The notes under the pieces were generated by a model. The model ran no database searches and had not been told where the DNA came from. It worked only from the letters and a program-made list of their open reading frames with translations. Positions 26,454 to 35,043 of a stretch of DNA of 64,000 nt are shown one piece after another. This stretch comes from JACNKJ01 sp964344565. Its GTDB lineage: Bacteria > Krumholzibacteriota > Krumholzibacteriia > JACNKJ01. The stretch covers positions 266,951-330,950 of the forward strand of contig CAYFNT010000001.1 of NCBI GenBank assembly GCA_964344565.1. Direction: 5' to 3'. A program made the position numbers and the translations under genes. The number at the start of each line of letters is the position of its first letter. The stretch's first letter is position 1.

Positions 26454-27722
26454 ATGCACACGAAGAAGAGCCGTATCGCCATGGACTGTGAAGCCGTCGC
26501 CCGGATACTCGAGGTATCCCGCAACCTGGCTCGGCCCATGGAGCTCAAGGAGCTTCTCACCGAGGTGGCCAACGCCGCCTGCGAGGTGCTCCACGCCGAG
26601 CGTTGCACGGTCTGGCTCTACGACGACGAGGCCAAGCAGTACGTGACCGAAGTGGTCATCGGAATGGAGTACATCCGCATTCCCTCCGATCGAGGGCTCG
26701 TGGGCAGTTGCGGCGCGAGCCGCGAAGTGATCAACGTGCCCGACTGCTACGCCGATCCCCGCTTCGATCCCTCCACCGACAAGGAGTCGGGCTACCGCAC
26801 CCGCTGCCTGCTGTCGGTTCCGCTCATCGGACTGGACGACGCGCTCATCGGCGTGCTGCAGATCCTCAATCGCAAGGGCGGACCCTTCGACGGAAACGAC
26901 GTGGAAACCGCCACCGCCCTCTCCGCGCAGTGCGCCGTGGCGTTGCAGCGGGCCAGCATGCTCGAAGATCTCCTCGTCAAGGAGCGCCTGGAGCAGGAAC
27001 TGGACGTGGCCAGGCAGATCCAGAGCGGCACCTTCCCCCGAAGGATGCCCGAACTCGATGGCTACGACGTGTTCGGCGTGTCCTATCCCGCCGAGGAGAC
27101 CGGCGGCGACACATTCGATCTCATCGAGATGGACGGCGGATCTCTGGGCGTCCTGCTCGCCGACGCCACCGGGCACGGCGTGGGGCCGGCCCTGAGCGTC
27201 ATCCAGGTGAGGTCGATGTTGAGGATGTCCGCGCGCCTGGACTGCGATCTGAAGGTGGCCTTCGAGGGGATCAACCGACAGCTCCAGGAAGACCTGCCGC
27301 CGGAACGTTTCGTGACGGCCCTGCTGGGCGTCCTGGATCCCAAGCGCCATCGAGTGGACTACATCTCGGGAGGGCAGGGCCCTCTCTTCCATTTCCACGC
27401 CGCCACCGGCGAGGTGGAGCAGATCAAGCCCACGACCATGCCCATGGGCGTCCTGGCGACTCTTCCGGGGCTCGAGCTGCAGGCCATCGACATGGAACCC
27501 GGCGACATCTTCGCGCTGATCACCGACGGCATCCTGGAAGCGGAAAACGAATCGGAAGAGGATTTCGGCGTGGATCGCACGCTGCAGATCATCTGCGACA
27601 ACCACGATAAGAGCATGGAAGACCTGGTGAGCATACTGGTGGATGAAACCAGCAGCTTCGCGGGCGATTGCCCGCAGGCCGACGACATGACCATCCTGTT
27701 GCTGAAGCGACAGTCAAGCTGA
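26454..27722 (+). CDS. GAF domain - PP2C-type (RsbU/SpoIIE) protein phosphatase
   Basis: Residues 20-180 form a GAF sensor domain (LLTEVANAACEVLHAERCTVWLYD ... LLSVPLIGLDDALIGVLQILNR). A short coiled linker (LVKERLEQELDVARQIQSGTFP) leads into a PPM/SpoIIE phosphatase domain with metal aspartates in ETGGDTFDLIE, LLADATGHGVGPAL, ALITDGILEAEN and CPQADDMTILLLK. Such proteins dephosphorylate anti-sigma-factor antagonists in partner-switching pathways. No anti-sigma or antagonist gene lies next to it. It is the first gene of a tight operon with a FecR-domain protein, an outer-membrane barrel and a cyclase, so it may read out the same envelope signal. Confidence 0.88.
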   Translation: MHTKKSRIAMDCEAVARILEVSRNLARPMELKELLTEVANAACEVLHAERCTVWLYDDEAKQYVTEVVIGMEYIRIPSDRGLVGSCGASREVINVPDCYADPRFDPSTDKESGYRTRCLLSVPLIGLDDALIGVLQILNRKGGPFDGNDVETATALSAQCAVALQRASMLEDLLVKERLEQELDVARQIQSGTFPRRMPELDGYDVFGVSYPAEETGGDTFDLIEMDGGSLGVLLADATGHGVGPALSVIQVRSMLRMSARLDCDLKVAFEGINRQLQEDLPPERFVTALLGVLDPKRHRVDYISGGQGPLFHFHAATGEVEQIKPTTMPMGVLATLPGLELQAIDMEPGDIFALITDGILEAENESEEDFGVDRTLQIICDNHDKSMEDLVSILVDETSSFAGDCPQADDMTILLLKRQSS

Positions 27723-27744
27723 AGTGGAAAGAGGGGTTTAGGTG

Positions 27745-28863
27745 ATGCTTGAACGGAGAAACCGAAGGGTTCGGAGGGGAGCCGCCCTGGCCATGGGACT
27801 GATCCTGGCCCTGGCACCCGCCGGCCTCGCACAATTCTGCACGGACATGACCGAAGGCCTGGACTTGAGCATGGAAGACCTCGGCCTGGGGATGACCGAG
27901 GTATTCTACCTCTCCGATTTCGATCCATCCGACACGGGGATGCATCCCATCCTGTTCCGCTTTAGCATGAACAACACGGGGGGCGCCGACCGCACCCTCA
28001 CCCTCGGCTTCGAGGTGAGTTCGGGCGAAGGCACCCTGGTGCAGGGAGAGTCCGACCCCTTCGTGCTGGCCGACGGCGAGATGAGATCCGCCACCAACCA
28101 GGACCTTTCCGACGCGGCCCATCCCTTCCAACTGGGATCCTACGACATCTCCGCGGCCGGCGACGATCTGGAGCAGGTGGTCACCCAGACGGGATACCTA
28201 CCCGAGGGCGTGTACAGCTTCCGGCTCGCGCTCATCGAGGAGGGCGCGGGCGAACTCGAATACTGCTACCTGCGCACCCACGTGAGGAACCCGCGCACCG
28301 TCACCCTGACCTTCCCGGGCGGGCCCTTCGCCACGAGCCTGCCCCTCGAGAGCTCACTCCTGCCGCAGTTCCAGTGGGAGAGCCGGGCGGGGCGCTTCAG
28401 CTTCCGCCTCTGCCCAGTGCTTCCCGGGGACGGCAGCGGCGAGGAGGCCATGGAGAATGAGCCGGTCTACGAGGACCTCGACTTCAGCACCGGCTTCTCG
28501 GGCACCCACAGCTATCTTTATCCGCCGAGCGCGGAGGTGCTCGATCACGGACGCAGCTACTGCTGGCAGGTCGAGGCCATCGTTTTCACCTCCAGCGGCG
28601 AAATCCGCTTCCCCAGCGAGATCTTCTGCTTCGAAATGGAGGCGGGCGCTTCGCTGACTCCCTACGACGATCTGCTTCACGCCCTGCTTCTGCTGCTTCC
28701 GCCCGGCATGTTGGACGAGGTGCTCGGCAAGCTGCAGGGTTTCCAGTCCACCGGTGAGATCACCGTGGACGGAATAACCGTATCGGACGACGAACTGCCT
28801 CTGCTCCTGGAGACCATGCTGTCCCAGGGATGGACGGTGGGACGGGTGGAGGTGGGGCCATGA
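27745..28863 (+). CDS. Secreted protein of unknown function in the CHASE2-cyclase operon
   Basis: I do not recognise the family. It has a signal peptide (about 1-30, ending GLAQ). A beta-rich domain with RFSMNNTGGADRTLTLGFEVSSGEG looks like an Ig-like 'average' domain. A second beta domain (FQWESRAGRFSFRLCPVLPG) resembles the Fn3-like fold predicted to bind sugars or proteins, and an alpha-helical C-terminal 60 residues are rich in Leu. Four cysteines suggest disulfides. It starts 22 bp after the phosphatase gene, with GAGGGG upstream of the ATG, and its stop overlaps the FecR gene start (ATGA). Confidence 0.65.
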   Translation: MLERRNRRVRRGAALAMGLILALAPAGLAQFCTDMTEGLDLSMEDLGLGMTEVFYLSDFDPSDTGMHPILFRFSMNNTGGADRTLTLGFEVSSGEGTLVQGESDPFVLADGEMRSATNQDLSDAAHPFQLGSYDISAAGDDLEQVVTQTGYLPEGVYSFRLALIEEGAGELEYCYLRTHVRNPRTVTLTFPGGPFATSLPLESSLLPQFQWESRAGRFSFRLCPVLPGDGSGEEAMENEPVYEDLDFSTGFSGTHSYLYPPSAEVLDHGRSYCWQVEAIVFTSSGEIRFPSEIFCFEMEAGASLTPYDDLLHALLLLLPPGMLDEVLGKLQGFQSTGEITVDGITVSDDELPLLLETMLSQGWTVGRVEVGP

Positions 28864-29567
28864 AGAGACTGACGAGCATCTTGCTGATCCTCGCGCTGCT
28901 CGGAATCCTGTCCGCGACGGCCGAGGAAGTGGCCGGAATGGCCGTGATCCTCAAGACCCTGGGTTCGGTGCAGCACGCTGCCGCGGGCGGCGATGTCTGG
29001 ACGCCCGCCGAGCAGGGCCAGGTGCTGGCCTCCGGCGATCGCCTGCGCACCGCTTCGGCCTCCGAAGTGGCCATCCTCTTCGTGGACGACAAGAGCTTGC
29101 TCAAGCTCGCCGAGGACACCGAGGTGACCCTGCACGCCAGCGCCGAGGGCCGTACGGTCTCCAAGCGCGTCTGGATGGGCGTGGGCGATCTCTGGGCCAA
29201 GGTGACCAAGCAGGACGATCCCCATTTCCAGGTGGAGACGCCCACCTCGGTGGCGTCGGTGAAGGGGTCGGAGTTCTACAGTCGCGAACGAGGCGATACG
29301 GGCAACCGACTCCACGCGATCTCGGGACGCTACGCCTACGGCAACGAATTCGGCCAGGTCGAGTTCGGCGCGGGATTCACCGGCAGCTCCGACGGCCAGC
29401 GACCGCCGGTCTCCCGGGCCACCCGGGACGACGAACTGCCCGGATTCGGCGGAATCAACGGCTACGGGCAGCTGGACGAGAACGGCGACCGGGAAATCCG
29501 CATCGGTTTCCGCAACGCGGAAGGCGAGACCCGCACGCTCATCATTCCTCTCGAGGAACCGGAATAG
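28860..29567 (+). CDS. FecR-domain periplasmic protein
   Basis: A signal peptide (1-20) and a FecR domain with the core motif VLASGDRLRTASASEVAILFVDDKSLLKLAEDTEV and VETPTSVASVKGSEF. The C-terminal 70 residues are hydrophilic. FecR domains serve as periplasmic sensors or peptidoglycan-proximal scaffolds, and free-standing versions are often next to CHASE2 adenylate cyclases, as here three genes downstream. ATG at 28860 overlaps the upstream stop, indicating coupled translation. Confidence 0.85.
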   Translation: MKRLTSILLILALLGILSATAEEVAGMAVILKTLGSVQHAAAGGDVWTPAEQGQVLASGDRLRTASASEVAILFVDDKSLLKLAEDTEVTLHASAEGRTVSKRVWMGVGDLWAKVTKQDDPHFQVETPTSVASVKGSEFYSRERGDTGNRLHAISGRYAYGNEFGQVEFGAGFTGSSDGQRPPVSRATRDDELPGFGGINGYGQLDENGDREIRIGFRNAEGETRTLIIPLEEPE

Positions 29568-29596
29568 GGGCTGCGTGCGCTTGAGAGGAATCGAAG

Positions 29597-32029
29597 ATGT
29601 CGCGTAACTGGGCGATCCTGCTTCGCGCCGGTCAGGTGGGCCTGCTCGGACTGATCCTATTCGCCTTCGTCGTTCAAGCCGGAGAGGTGGCCTTCAGCCA
29701 TCAGGCCGCGGTCAGCTCCCAGGAGGGCCGCGACCTGCCCATCCTGGGCCTCGTGGCCGGGCTGGAGGAGGGCGAACGGGTCACCGTCTACCATCGTCCC
29801 ATGGCCACCGGCGATTTCGACAGTTTCGACACCTACCTGCACGGCGGGGTCATCGACTGCTACGTCCCCGGCGAGTTCCTGCAGTCGCCGGGGATCGAGT
29901 ACTACCTCAGCGTCGAGGACGCCGACGGAATCGAGCATCGATACCCCGATGACGCGCCCGAAGCACCGCCCTTCCGCGTGGCCGTGAAGGCCGGTTCCGG
30001 TTCCGGCGTGGACCGCCTGGGAGTGCCTCCCGAACTCGTGATCGTGGCTCCCGACCTGGGGGCGGCCTTGGAGGCCGCCGACTTCGTGCTGGTGGTCTCC
30101 TATTTCGACCTCGACGGCGACCTGGCGCCCACGGGACTCAGACTCATCGTCAATGGACGGGACCGCTCCCGCGAAGCCCGCATCGATGATGGCCTTCTCG
30201 TGTGGATGCCCGGGCCGAACCTTCCCCCGGGACCTCTGCGCATCGAGGTGGAGGCCGAGGACCTGGCGGGTCACCGCACCCGTTCCTCGTCCCTGAATCT
30301 CGATCTTTTGCGCCCGGGCCAGATCTACGAAGGACCCGGATTCTTCGAGACGGTGGCTCCTCCCCGCGGCCGCGTCGTACTGGATTCCCGCTTCACGAAT
30401 CTCGACGGCGAGGGCGCCGAGAATCGCCAGGAGCCCGATCGAACCCTGCGCGCGCGTCTGGACGCCCGCGGCGAGTTCGGAGCGCTGGACTATCGCGCCA
30501 AGGTCTTCCTGACCAGCGACGAGTCCGGGCACCATCAGCCGCGCAATCGCTATCGTTTCGACGTGGAGACCGGTCCGCTTCGTCTCAGCCTTGGCGACGT
30601 CACCCCGCGCTTCAATCCTCTGGCCATCTGGGGAAAGCGCATGCGCGGAATGGAGCTGGAGCTGGAGTCGCATCTGCTCGACGCGCAGCTGCTCTACGGA
30701 TCCATCCAGCGCGCGGTGGAGGGCGAAGGATACGACTCCACCGTGGTGGGGCCGCCCGAGGAACTGCTGCCGGTGGTGGAGAGCGCCGGCACCTATACGC
30801 GTCAGCTCCGGGCCTTCCGGGTCGGGGCCGTCACCGGACGTCGGGTGGGCATGTCCCTGAGCTTCCTCAAGGTGAAGGACGACCTGGGTTCCATCCGCTA
30901 TGGACACAAGCCCAAGGATAACGTGGTCATCGGGAGCGACCTCGCGATCACCCTCATGGGGCGCCGCCTGCTTCTGGACGCCGCGGCGGCCATGAGCATG
31001 CTCACCGAGGACATCTCCGAGGGAGCGGTCAACCAGGAAGAGGCCGACTCCACCCTGGGCATCCATCTGCCCTTCAATCCGCAGAACCTGGAAGGGCTCT
31101 TCATCATAAACGGAAGCACCACGCCGCTCAACATGAAGGGCCTGCCGAATCTGGCGCTTCACGCGTCGGCCCGAGGCAACATCGCCGGGAATCTCATGGA
31201 GATCCGCTATCGCCGGGTGGGTCCCGTCTACCAGTCCCTGGCGGCCACGTCCCTGCCCCAGGATCACGAGGGCTTCCTCATCCGCGACGCCTTCTCCCTC
31301 TTGCAGCGGCGCCTGCGCGTGACCGGCGAGTACGAACGCTACCACAACAACCTCCTGGGCGATCAGACCCACACCCGCGATTCGGATCTCATCGCCGGCA
31401 ACCTCTCCTACCTGCCGCGTTCGAGCATGCTCAACGGAATCAGCACGGGCTTTCGTCTCTACCGGCAGAACAACGGGAGTACGGATCCGGAAGAGGGCAT
31501 CGACAATCGCACGCTGCTGCTCACCTTCAGCGGCGGCACCCATTTCCTGGTGAGGGAGTACATGCAGAATCTTCGCCTGAGCATGTTCCTCACCGATCGC
31601 GCGGACTTCGTGTCGGAGGCAGGGGAGAGCAAGGGCATGAACTTCGTGCTGGAATCGCGCACGGCCCTTCCCTCCCGGCCGATCACGTTTTCCTTCCTGC
31701 TCGGACTGAGCAACAACCGTTATCCCGGCCTCGAGAATGCGGCGGGCGGCATGGGCATCCATGCCGACTTCACCACCTTGCAGGTGGGGGTGGACTATCT
31801 TCGTCCGCGCATGCCCATGCAGCTTTCCTGGAGGCGGGTGTCCGGCGACGGCGACATGACGGGCGCCAACTCGGTACGGTCCTCATTCGATCTGGCCCTG
31901 GACTACCGATTCGAGACGGGCCCCACTCTGAGAGGTAGGGCGGGCTGGGTGAGTTTCGACGATCGTTCCGAGGGCGAGGAAGACTACACCGAGGCATTCC
32001 TGGGCATCGGAATCGAGCAACCTTTCTAG
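29597..32029 (+). CDS. Outer-membrane beta-barrel protein with periplasmic/surface Ig-like N-terminus
   Basis: An 810-residue protein with an N-terminal hydrophobic export segment. Two Ig-like domains follow (about 30-240; LRIEVEAEDLAGHRTRSSSL is typical of secreted Ig folds). From about residue 270 alternating amphipathic strands with frequent Arg/Tyr at turns indicate a barrel, and the protein ends IGIEQPF. The terminal Phe is the standard outer-membrane assembly signal. No TonB-box or SusC similarity is visible. Lying between the FecR and cyclase genes, it is the likely outer-membrane end of a signal path across the envelope. Function is inferred from context. Confidence 0.7.
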   Translation: MSRNWAILLRAGQVGLLGLILFAFVVQAGEVAFSHQAAVSSQEGRDLPILGLVAGLEEGERVTVYHRPMATGDFDSFDTYLHGGVIDCYVPGEFLQSPGIEYYLSVEDADGIEHRYPDDAPEAPPFRVAVKAGSGSGVDRLGVPPELVIVAPDLGAALEAADFVLVVSYFDLDGDLAPTGLRLIVNGRDRSREARIDDGLLVWMPGPNLPPGPLRIEVEAEDLAGHRTRSSSLNLDLLRPGQIYEGPGFFETVAPPRGRVVLDSRFTNLDGEGAENRQEPDRTLRARLDARGEFGALDYRAKVFLTSDESGHHQPRNRYRFDVETGPLRLSLGDVTPRFNPLAIWGKRMRGMELELESHLLDAQLLYGSIQRAVEGEGYDSTVVGPPEELLPVVESAGTYTRQLRAFRVGAVTGRRVGMSLSFLKVKDDLGSIRYGHKPKDNVVIGSDLAITLMGRRLLLDAAAAMSMLTEDISEGAVNQEEADSTLGIHLPFNPQNLEGLFIINGSTTPLNMKGLPNLALHASARGNIAGNLMEIRYRRVGPVYQSLAATSLPQDHEGFLIRDAFSLLQRRLRVTGEYERYHNNLLGDQTHTRDSDLIAGNLSYLPRSSMLNGISTGFRLYRQNNGSTDPEEGIDNRTLLLTFSGGTHFLVREYMQNLRLSMFLTDRADFVSEAGESKGMNFVLESRTALPSRPITFSFLLGLSNNRYPGLENAAGGMGIHADFTTLQVGVDYLRPRMPMQLSWRRVSGDGDMTGANSVRSSFDLALDYRFETGPTLRGRAGWVSFDDRSEGEEDYTEAFLGIGIEQPF

Positions 32030-32044
32030 CAAGGCGGCATCGCA

Positions 32045-34144
32045 ATGCCGAAGCGCGGCAAGCAACAGGATCGGAAGCTGTCCTGGATTCACTTGGCCAG
32101 CGCCGTCCTCGCCACCTTGCTGCTCTACGTGCTCTCCCACACGGCCATCTTCCGCAACGCCGAATTCAACACGGTCAACTCGCGCTTCCAGCTTCGCGGT
32201 CCCGAGGAGCCCCATGGCGAGACCGTGGTGGTGGGCATCGATCAGCAATCCTATCGCGACCTGGGACGTCCCTTTCCCTGGCCCAGGGCCTGGCATGCGA
32301 AGCTGCTGGACAATCTCGCCCGGGCCGGCGCACGGGTTGTGGTTTTCGATCTGATCTTCGACGCCCCCGGCCTGGACCCCGAAGGCGACGCCGCCTTCGC
32401 CCGCGCCATCCAGGAGCATGGAGCCGTGGTTCTCGGGGTTAAGCAGGAGGCCTTTATGGGGGACGTGCGGGGCCAGCGCCTCACCTATCCCACCGAGCCA
32501 CTGCGCGAGGCGGCGGCCGGCCTGGGTCTCGTGGATCGGCTCGAGGACTCCGACGGATTCACGCGCCGGTATCGCCTGCACGTGCCCTCCGATAGTCGCA
32601 ACCTCTACTCCCTGGGCGTCGAGGCCTTGAGCCTCTACGAAGGCCGAAGACCCGAAGCGGACCACGCCGATCCCTTCACCGTGGGCGACGCACAGGTTCC
32701 GCGCCTGGACGCCACCAGCTTCCTGATCAACTATCCCGGCGGACGGGGAAGCATCCCCATCTATTCCTTCTCCTCGGTGATCGACGACGCCGATTTCGAT
32801 CTGCCCGCGGGACTGGACATCGACATCTTCGATATCCAGAAGGAGGTCTTCGCGGGCAAGATCGTGGTGGTGGGAGCCACCCTGCCGGAGATGCAGGATT
32901 TCGTGCGCTCGCCCTTCTTCAACAGCGAGGAGGGCCAGCAGGTGCTCACCTCGGGCGCCGAGATGCACGCCGCCGCCATCGAGACCATGCTGTCTGGGCG
33001 TCACTATCGCCGGCTGTCCGGATGGTCGGACCTGCTCGTCATCTTCGCGGCGGCTCTCGCCATCTCGCTGCTCACCCTCCGGTCCCGTCCGCTGCTGGGC
33101 ATGTTCATCGCGCTGGTCCTGGCGGCCGCCTACGTGGCCCTGGCCTATTGGTTCTTCATCGCGCGCTTCCTGCTTCTGGACATGGTGGCTCCGGCCGGCG
33201 CGGTAATGGCCTGCCACGCGGGCAACACCCTCTACTTCTTCGTGCGCGAGAGACGGGAGCGCCAGCGCATCCGCGGCATGTTTGCCAAGTACGTTCCGGA
33301 CAAGGTCATCAACGTGCTCTACGAGAATCCCGAGCTCATGAACCTGGGCGGCGAGGAACGGGAGCTCACCATTCTCTTCTCGGATCTCGCGGGCTTCACG
33401 CCCTTCGCGGAGTCCCTGCCGCCCAGCGAACTGGTGGAATGGCTCAACGAGTACCTCAGCGAGATGACCGACATCGTCCTCGCCCACGACGGCATCATCG
33501 ACAAGTACGAGGGCGACCTGATCATGGCCGAGTTCGGCGCGCCGCTCCACGATCCGGACCACGCCCTCAAGGCCTGTCGGGCGGCTCTCGCCATGCAGAA
33601 GCGTCTTGCGGAACTGCGCGATGAGTGGAAGCGGGAGGGGCGGGATCCGCTCTTCGCGCGCATCGGCATCAGCACCGGTCGGGTCGTGCTCGGCAACATG
33701 GGAAGCCGCACCGTGCACGACTACACGGTGCTCGGCGACGCGGTGAATCTGGCCTCGCGCCTGGAGGGGGCGAACAAGGTCTTCGGCTCGTCGATCATGA
33801 TCTCGGAGGCCACATTCCAGCAGGCGGAAGAGGGGATCGTCTGCCGCGAACTGGACCTGCTGCGGGTGAAGGGCAAACGCCGCGCGGTGACGGTCTACGA
33901 ACTCGCGGCCATGGCCGAGGATTCGCGAGACGAATCCCGCGAACGGGTTTACGAAGCTTTCGCCGAGGGCCTCCAGGCCTATCGGGACCGGCGCTGGCGG
34001 GAGGCGGGCATGCGCTTCGCCGCCGCCCTCGATCTGAATCCCGAGGACGGCCCCTCCCAGGCCTACCTGGACCGCTCCCGCCATTTCCGGGACAATCCTC
34101 CCGACGAGGATTGGGACAGCAGCTTCACACTCACCGGCAAATAG
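32045..34144 (+). CDS. CHASE2-domain class III adenylate cyclase
   Basis: A 699-residue inner-membrane receptor cyclase. Order: one membrane helix (about 15-33), a periplasmic CHASE2 sensor (about 45-320; VVVGIDQQSYRDLG, RVVVFDLIFDAP, KIVVVGAT), three helices (about 325-405), then a catalytic domain. Metal aspartates are D447 in ILFSDLAGFT and D491 in KYEGDLIMAEFGAP; the substrate Lys is in IDKYEGD, and GDAVNLASRLEG gives the adenine-selecting and transition-state residues. These point to ATP and cAMP as product. About 70 helical residues of TPR type (ALDLNPEDGPSQAYLDRS) close the protein. It starts 15 bp after the barrel gene, so sensing and cAMP production are linked in one operon. Confidence 0.92.
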   Translation: MPKRGKQQDRKLSWIHLASAVLATLLLYVLSHTAIFRNAEFNTVNSRFQLRGPEEPHGETVVVGIDQQSYRDLGRPFPWPRAWHAKLLDNLARAGARVVVFDLIFDAPGLDPEGDAAFARAIQEHGAVVLGVKQEAFMGDVRGQRLTYPTEPLREAAAGLGLVDRLEDSDGFTRRYRLHVPSDSRNLYSLGVEALSLYEGRRPEADHADPFTVGDAQVPRLDATSFLINYPGGRGSIPIYSFSSVIDDADFDLPAGLDIDIFDIQKEVFAGKIVVVGATLPEMQDFVRSPFFNSEEGQQVLTSGAEMHAAAIETMLSGRHYRRLSGWSDLLVIFAAALAISLLTLRSRPLLGMFIALVLAAAYVALAYWFFIARFLLLDMVAPAGAVMACHAGNTLYFFVRERRERQRIRGMFAKYVPDKVINVLYENPELMNLGGEERELTILFSDLAGFTPFAESLPPSELVEWLNEYLSEMTDIVLAHDGIIDKYEGDLIMAEFGAPLHDPDHALKACRAALAMQKRLAELRDEWKREGRDPLFARIGISTGRVVLGNMGSRTVHDYTVLGDAVNLASRLEGANKVFGSSIMISEATFQQAEEGIVCRELDLLRVKGKRRAVTVYELAAMAEDSRDESRERVYEAFAEGLQAYRDRRWREAGMRFAAALDLNPEDGPSQAYLDRSRHFRDNPPDEDWDSSFTLTGK

Positions 34145-34148
34145 GAAC

Positions 34149-34171
34149 GCCTCCGGTCGGGGACCGGAGGC
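34149..34171. terminator. Hairpin between convergent genes
   Basis: A perfect ten-base stem GCCTCCGGTC / GACCGGAGGC with a three-base loop between the cyclase gene (+) and the tail-protein gene (-); U-tracts are weak on both strands. Confidence 0.55.
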
Positions 34172-34190
34172 GCCGCGTAGCGGTTGCGAT

Positions 34191-34793
34191 CTAGTACAGC
34201 GTCTTCAGATCGCTCCAGGAAGTGTTCTCGGTGGCAGTCGTCTCGCTATCCGTATAGAAACGGATGATGAAGTAGTCGGGAACCGTTCCCGGCCATCCCC
34301 ACCATTCGAGGGCCACGATGGGATCGCCATCCTCGCAGAGGAAGTCGTCCGCCGCCTCCCCGTCGTAGGTGGGAGTGATGGTGGAAGCGATGCCGTTCTC
34401 CCAGGACGGATTCTGGCGCCACTTCTCACCCTGCGTGCCGTGGAGCACGAAGGCCATCTCGAAATAGGTGCCCACGGCTTCGGAGAGAGGCGTCCATGTG
34501 GGAACGCCCCAATAATTCGACCACCACTCGGCCTCGTAGCGCCAGTAATCCTCCGGCACGCAAAGCTGCCAGTACCAGATATTGTCCAGCGCCGACACGC
34601 CGATGATGGCGAGCCAATAGATCTGGCCGGCCTCCTGATAGAAGGGTCCGCCCAGGTCCTGGTAGAAGTGATAGTAGTCCCCCTCGTCCATCCACTCGAA
34701 GACGTGACACTCCTCTTCGAAGACAAGATTCAGGGGAGAGGCCCAAGCGCCGATGGCCAGGACCGTGAACAAGGCAGTGACTAAGAGTTTCAT
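34191..34793 (-). CDS. Small secreted protein with W-S-x-L-K-x-L-Y tail
   Basis: A 200-residue protein: signal peptide (1-19), a tryptophan/tyrosine-rich beta domain, then the tail TSWSDLKTLY. The segment KWRQNPSWENGIAST...ADDFLCEDGDPIVALEWWGW resembles the start, and YYHFYQDLGGPFYQEAGQIYWLAI the end, of a domain found in secreted proteins of related phyla (possibly DUF7901). Here the two parts are in swapped order, as if parts of two tandem copies remained after a deletion. Function unknown. The ATG at 34793 is preceded by GGAGGTTTCC, and that ribosome site lies inside a predicted stem. Confidence 0.6.
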   Translation of the reverse strand: MKLLVTALFTVLAIGAWASPLNLVFEEECHVFEWMDEGDYYHFYQDLGGPFYQEAGQIYWLAIIGVSALDNIWYWQLCVPEDYWRYEAEWWSNYWGVPTWTPLSEAVGTYFEMAFVLHGTQGEKWRQNPSWENGIASTITPTYDGEAADDFLCEDGDPIVALEWWGWPGTVPDYFIIRFYTDSETTATENTSWSDLKTLY

Positions 34794-34872
34794 GGAAACC
34801 TCCGCATGCTCTGGAATCGGATGGATTCCGTCATGCGGAGTCGTACCGAAAAGCCATGCCGCATGACGGAGC
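34794..34872 (-). promoter_or_regulatory. Candidate leader switch with mutually exclusive hairpins hiding the ribosome site
   Basis: Three complementary arms lie upstream of the tail-protein ATG. In plus coordinates: A 34800-34808, B 34827-34840, C 34859-34870. A pairs with B over nine bases (CTCCGCATG/CATGCGGAG), backed by an inner GGAATC/GATTCC stem. C pairs with B over twelve bases (CCGCATGACGGA/TCCGTCATGCGG). A and C compete for B. On the minus-strand mRNA, arm A contains the GGAGG ribosome site, so A-B pairing would block translation and B-C pairing would free it. The order of synthesis is C, B, A, as expected for a translational switch. Ligand unknown. Confidence 0.5.
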
Positions 34873-34929
34873 AGATGCTCGATTCATTGCGGATAGGCAG
34901 AACCTCACGCCCTCACATCCCGCGCTTCC

Positions 34930-34957
34930 AGTCTAGATCGGTTTCAATAATCTGCAA
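34930..34957 (-). promoter_or_regulatory. Putative promoter of the tail-protein gene
   Basis: Minus strand TTGCAG, 16 bp, TAGACT. It would give a leader of about 130 nt holding all three switch arms. Confidence 0.35.
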
Positions 34958-35043
34958 GTCTCCGTCTGCCACGCGTAAGGTCCAGATGACTTTTGCGCGA
35001 AGCGGTACGACCTGTTAGGGTTGCGTATCTTCAGGAGGGAGCC

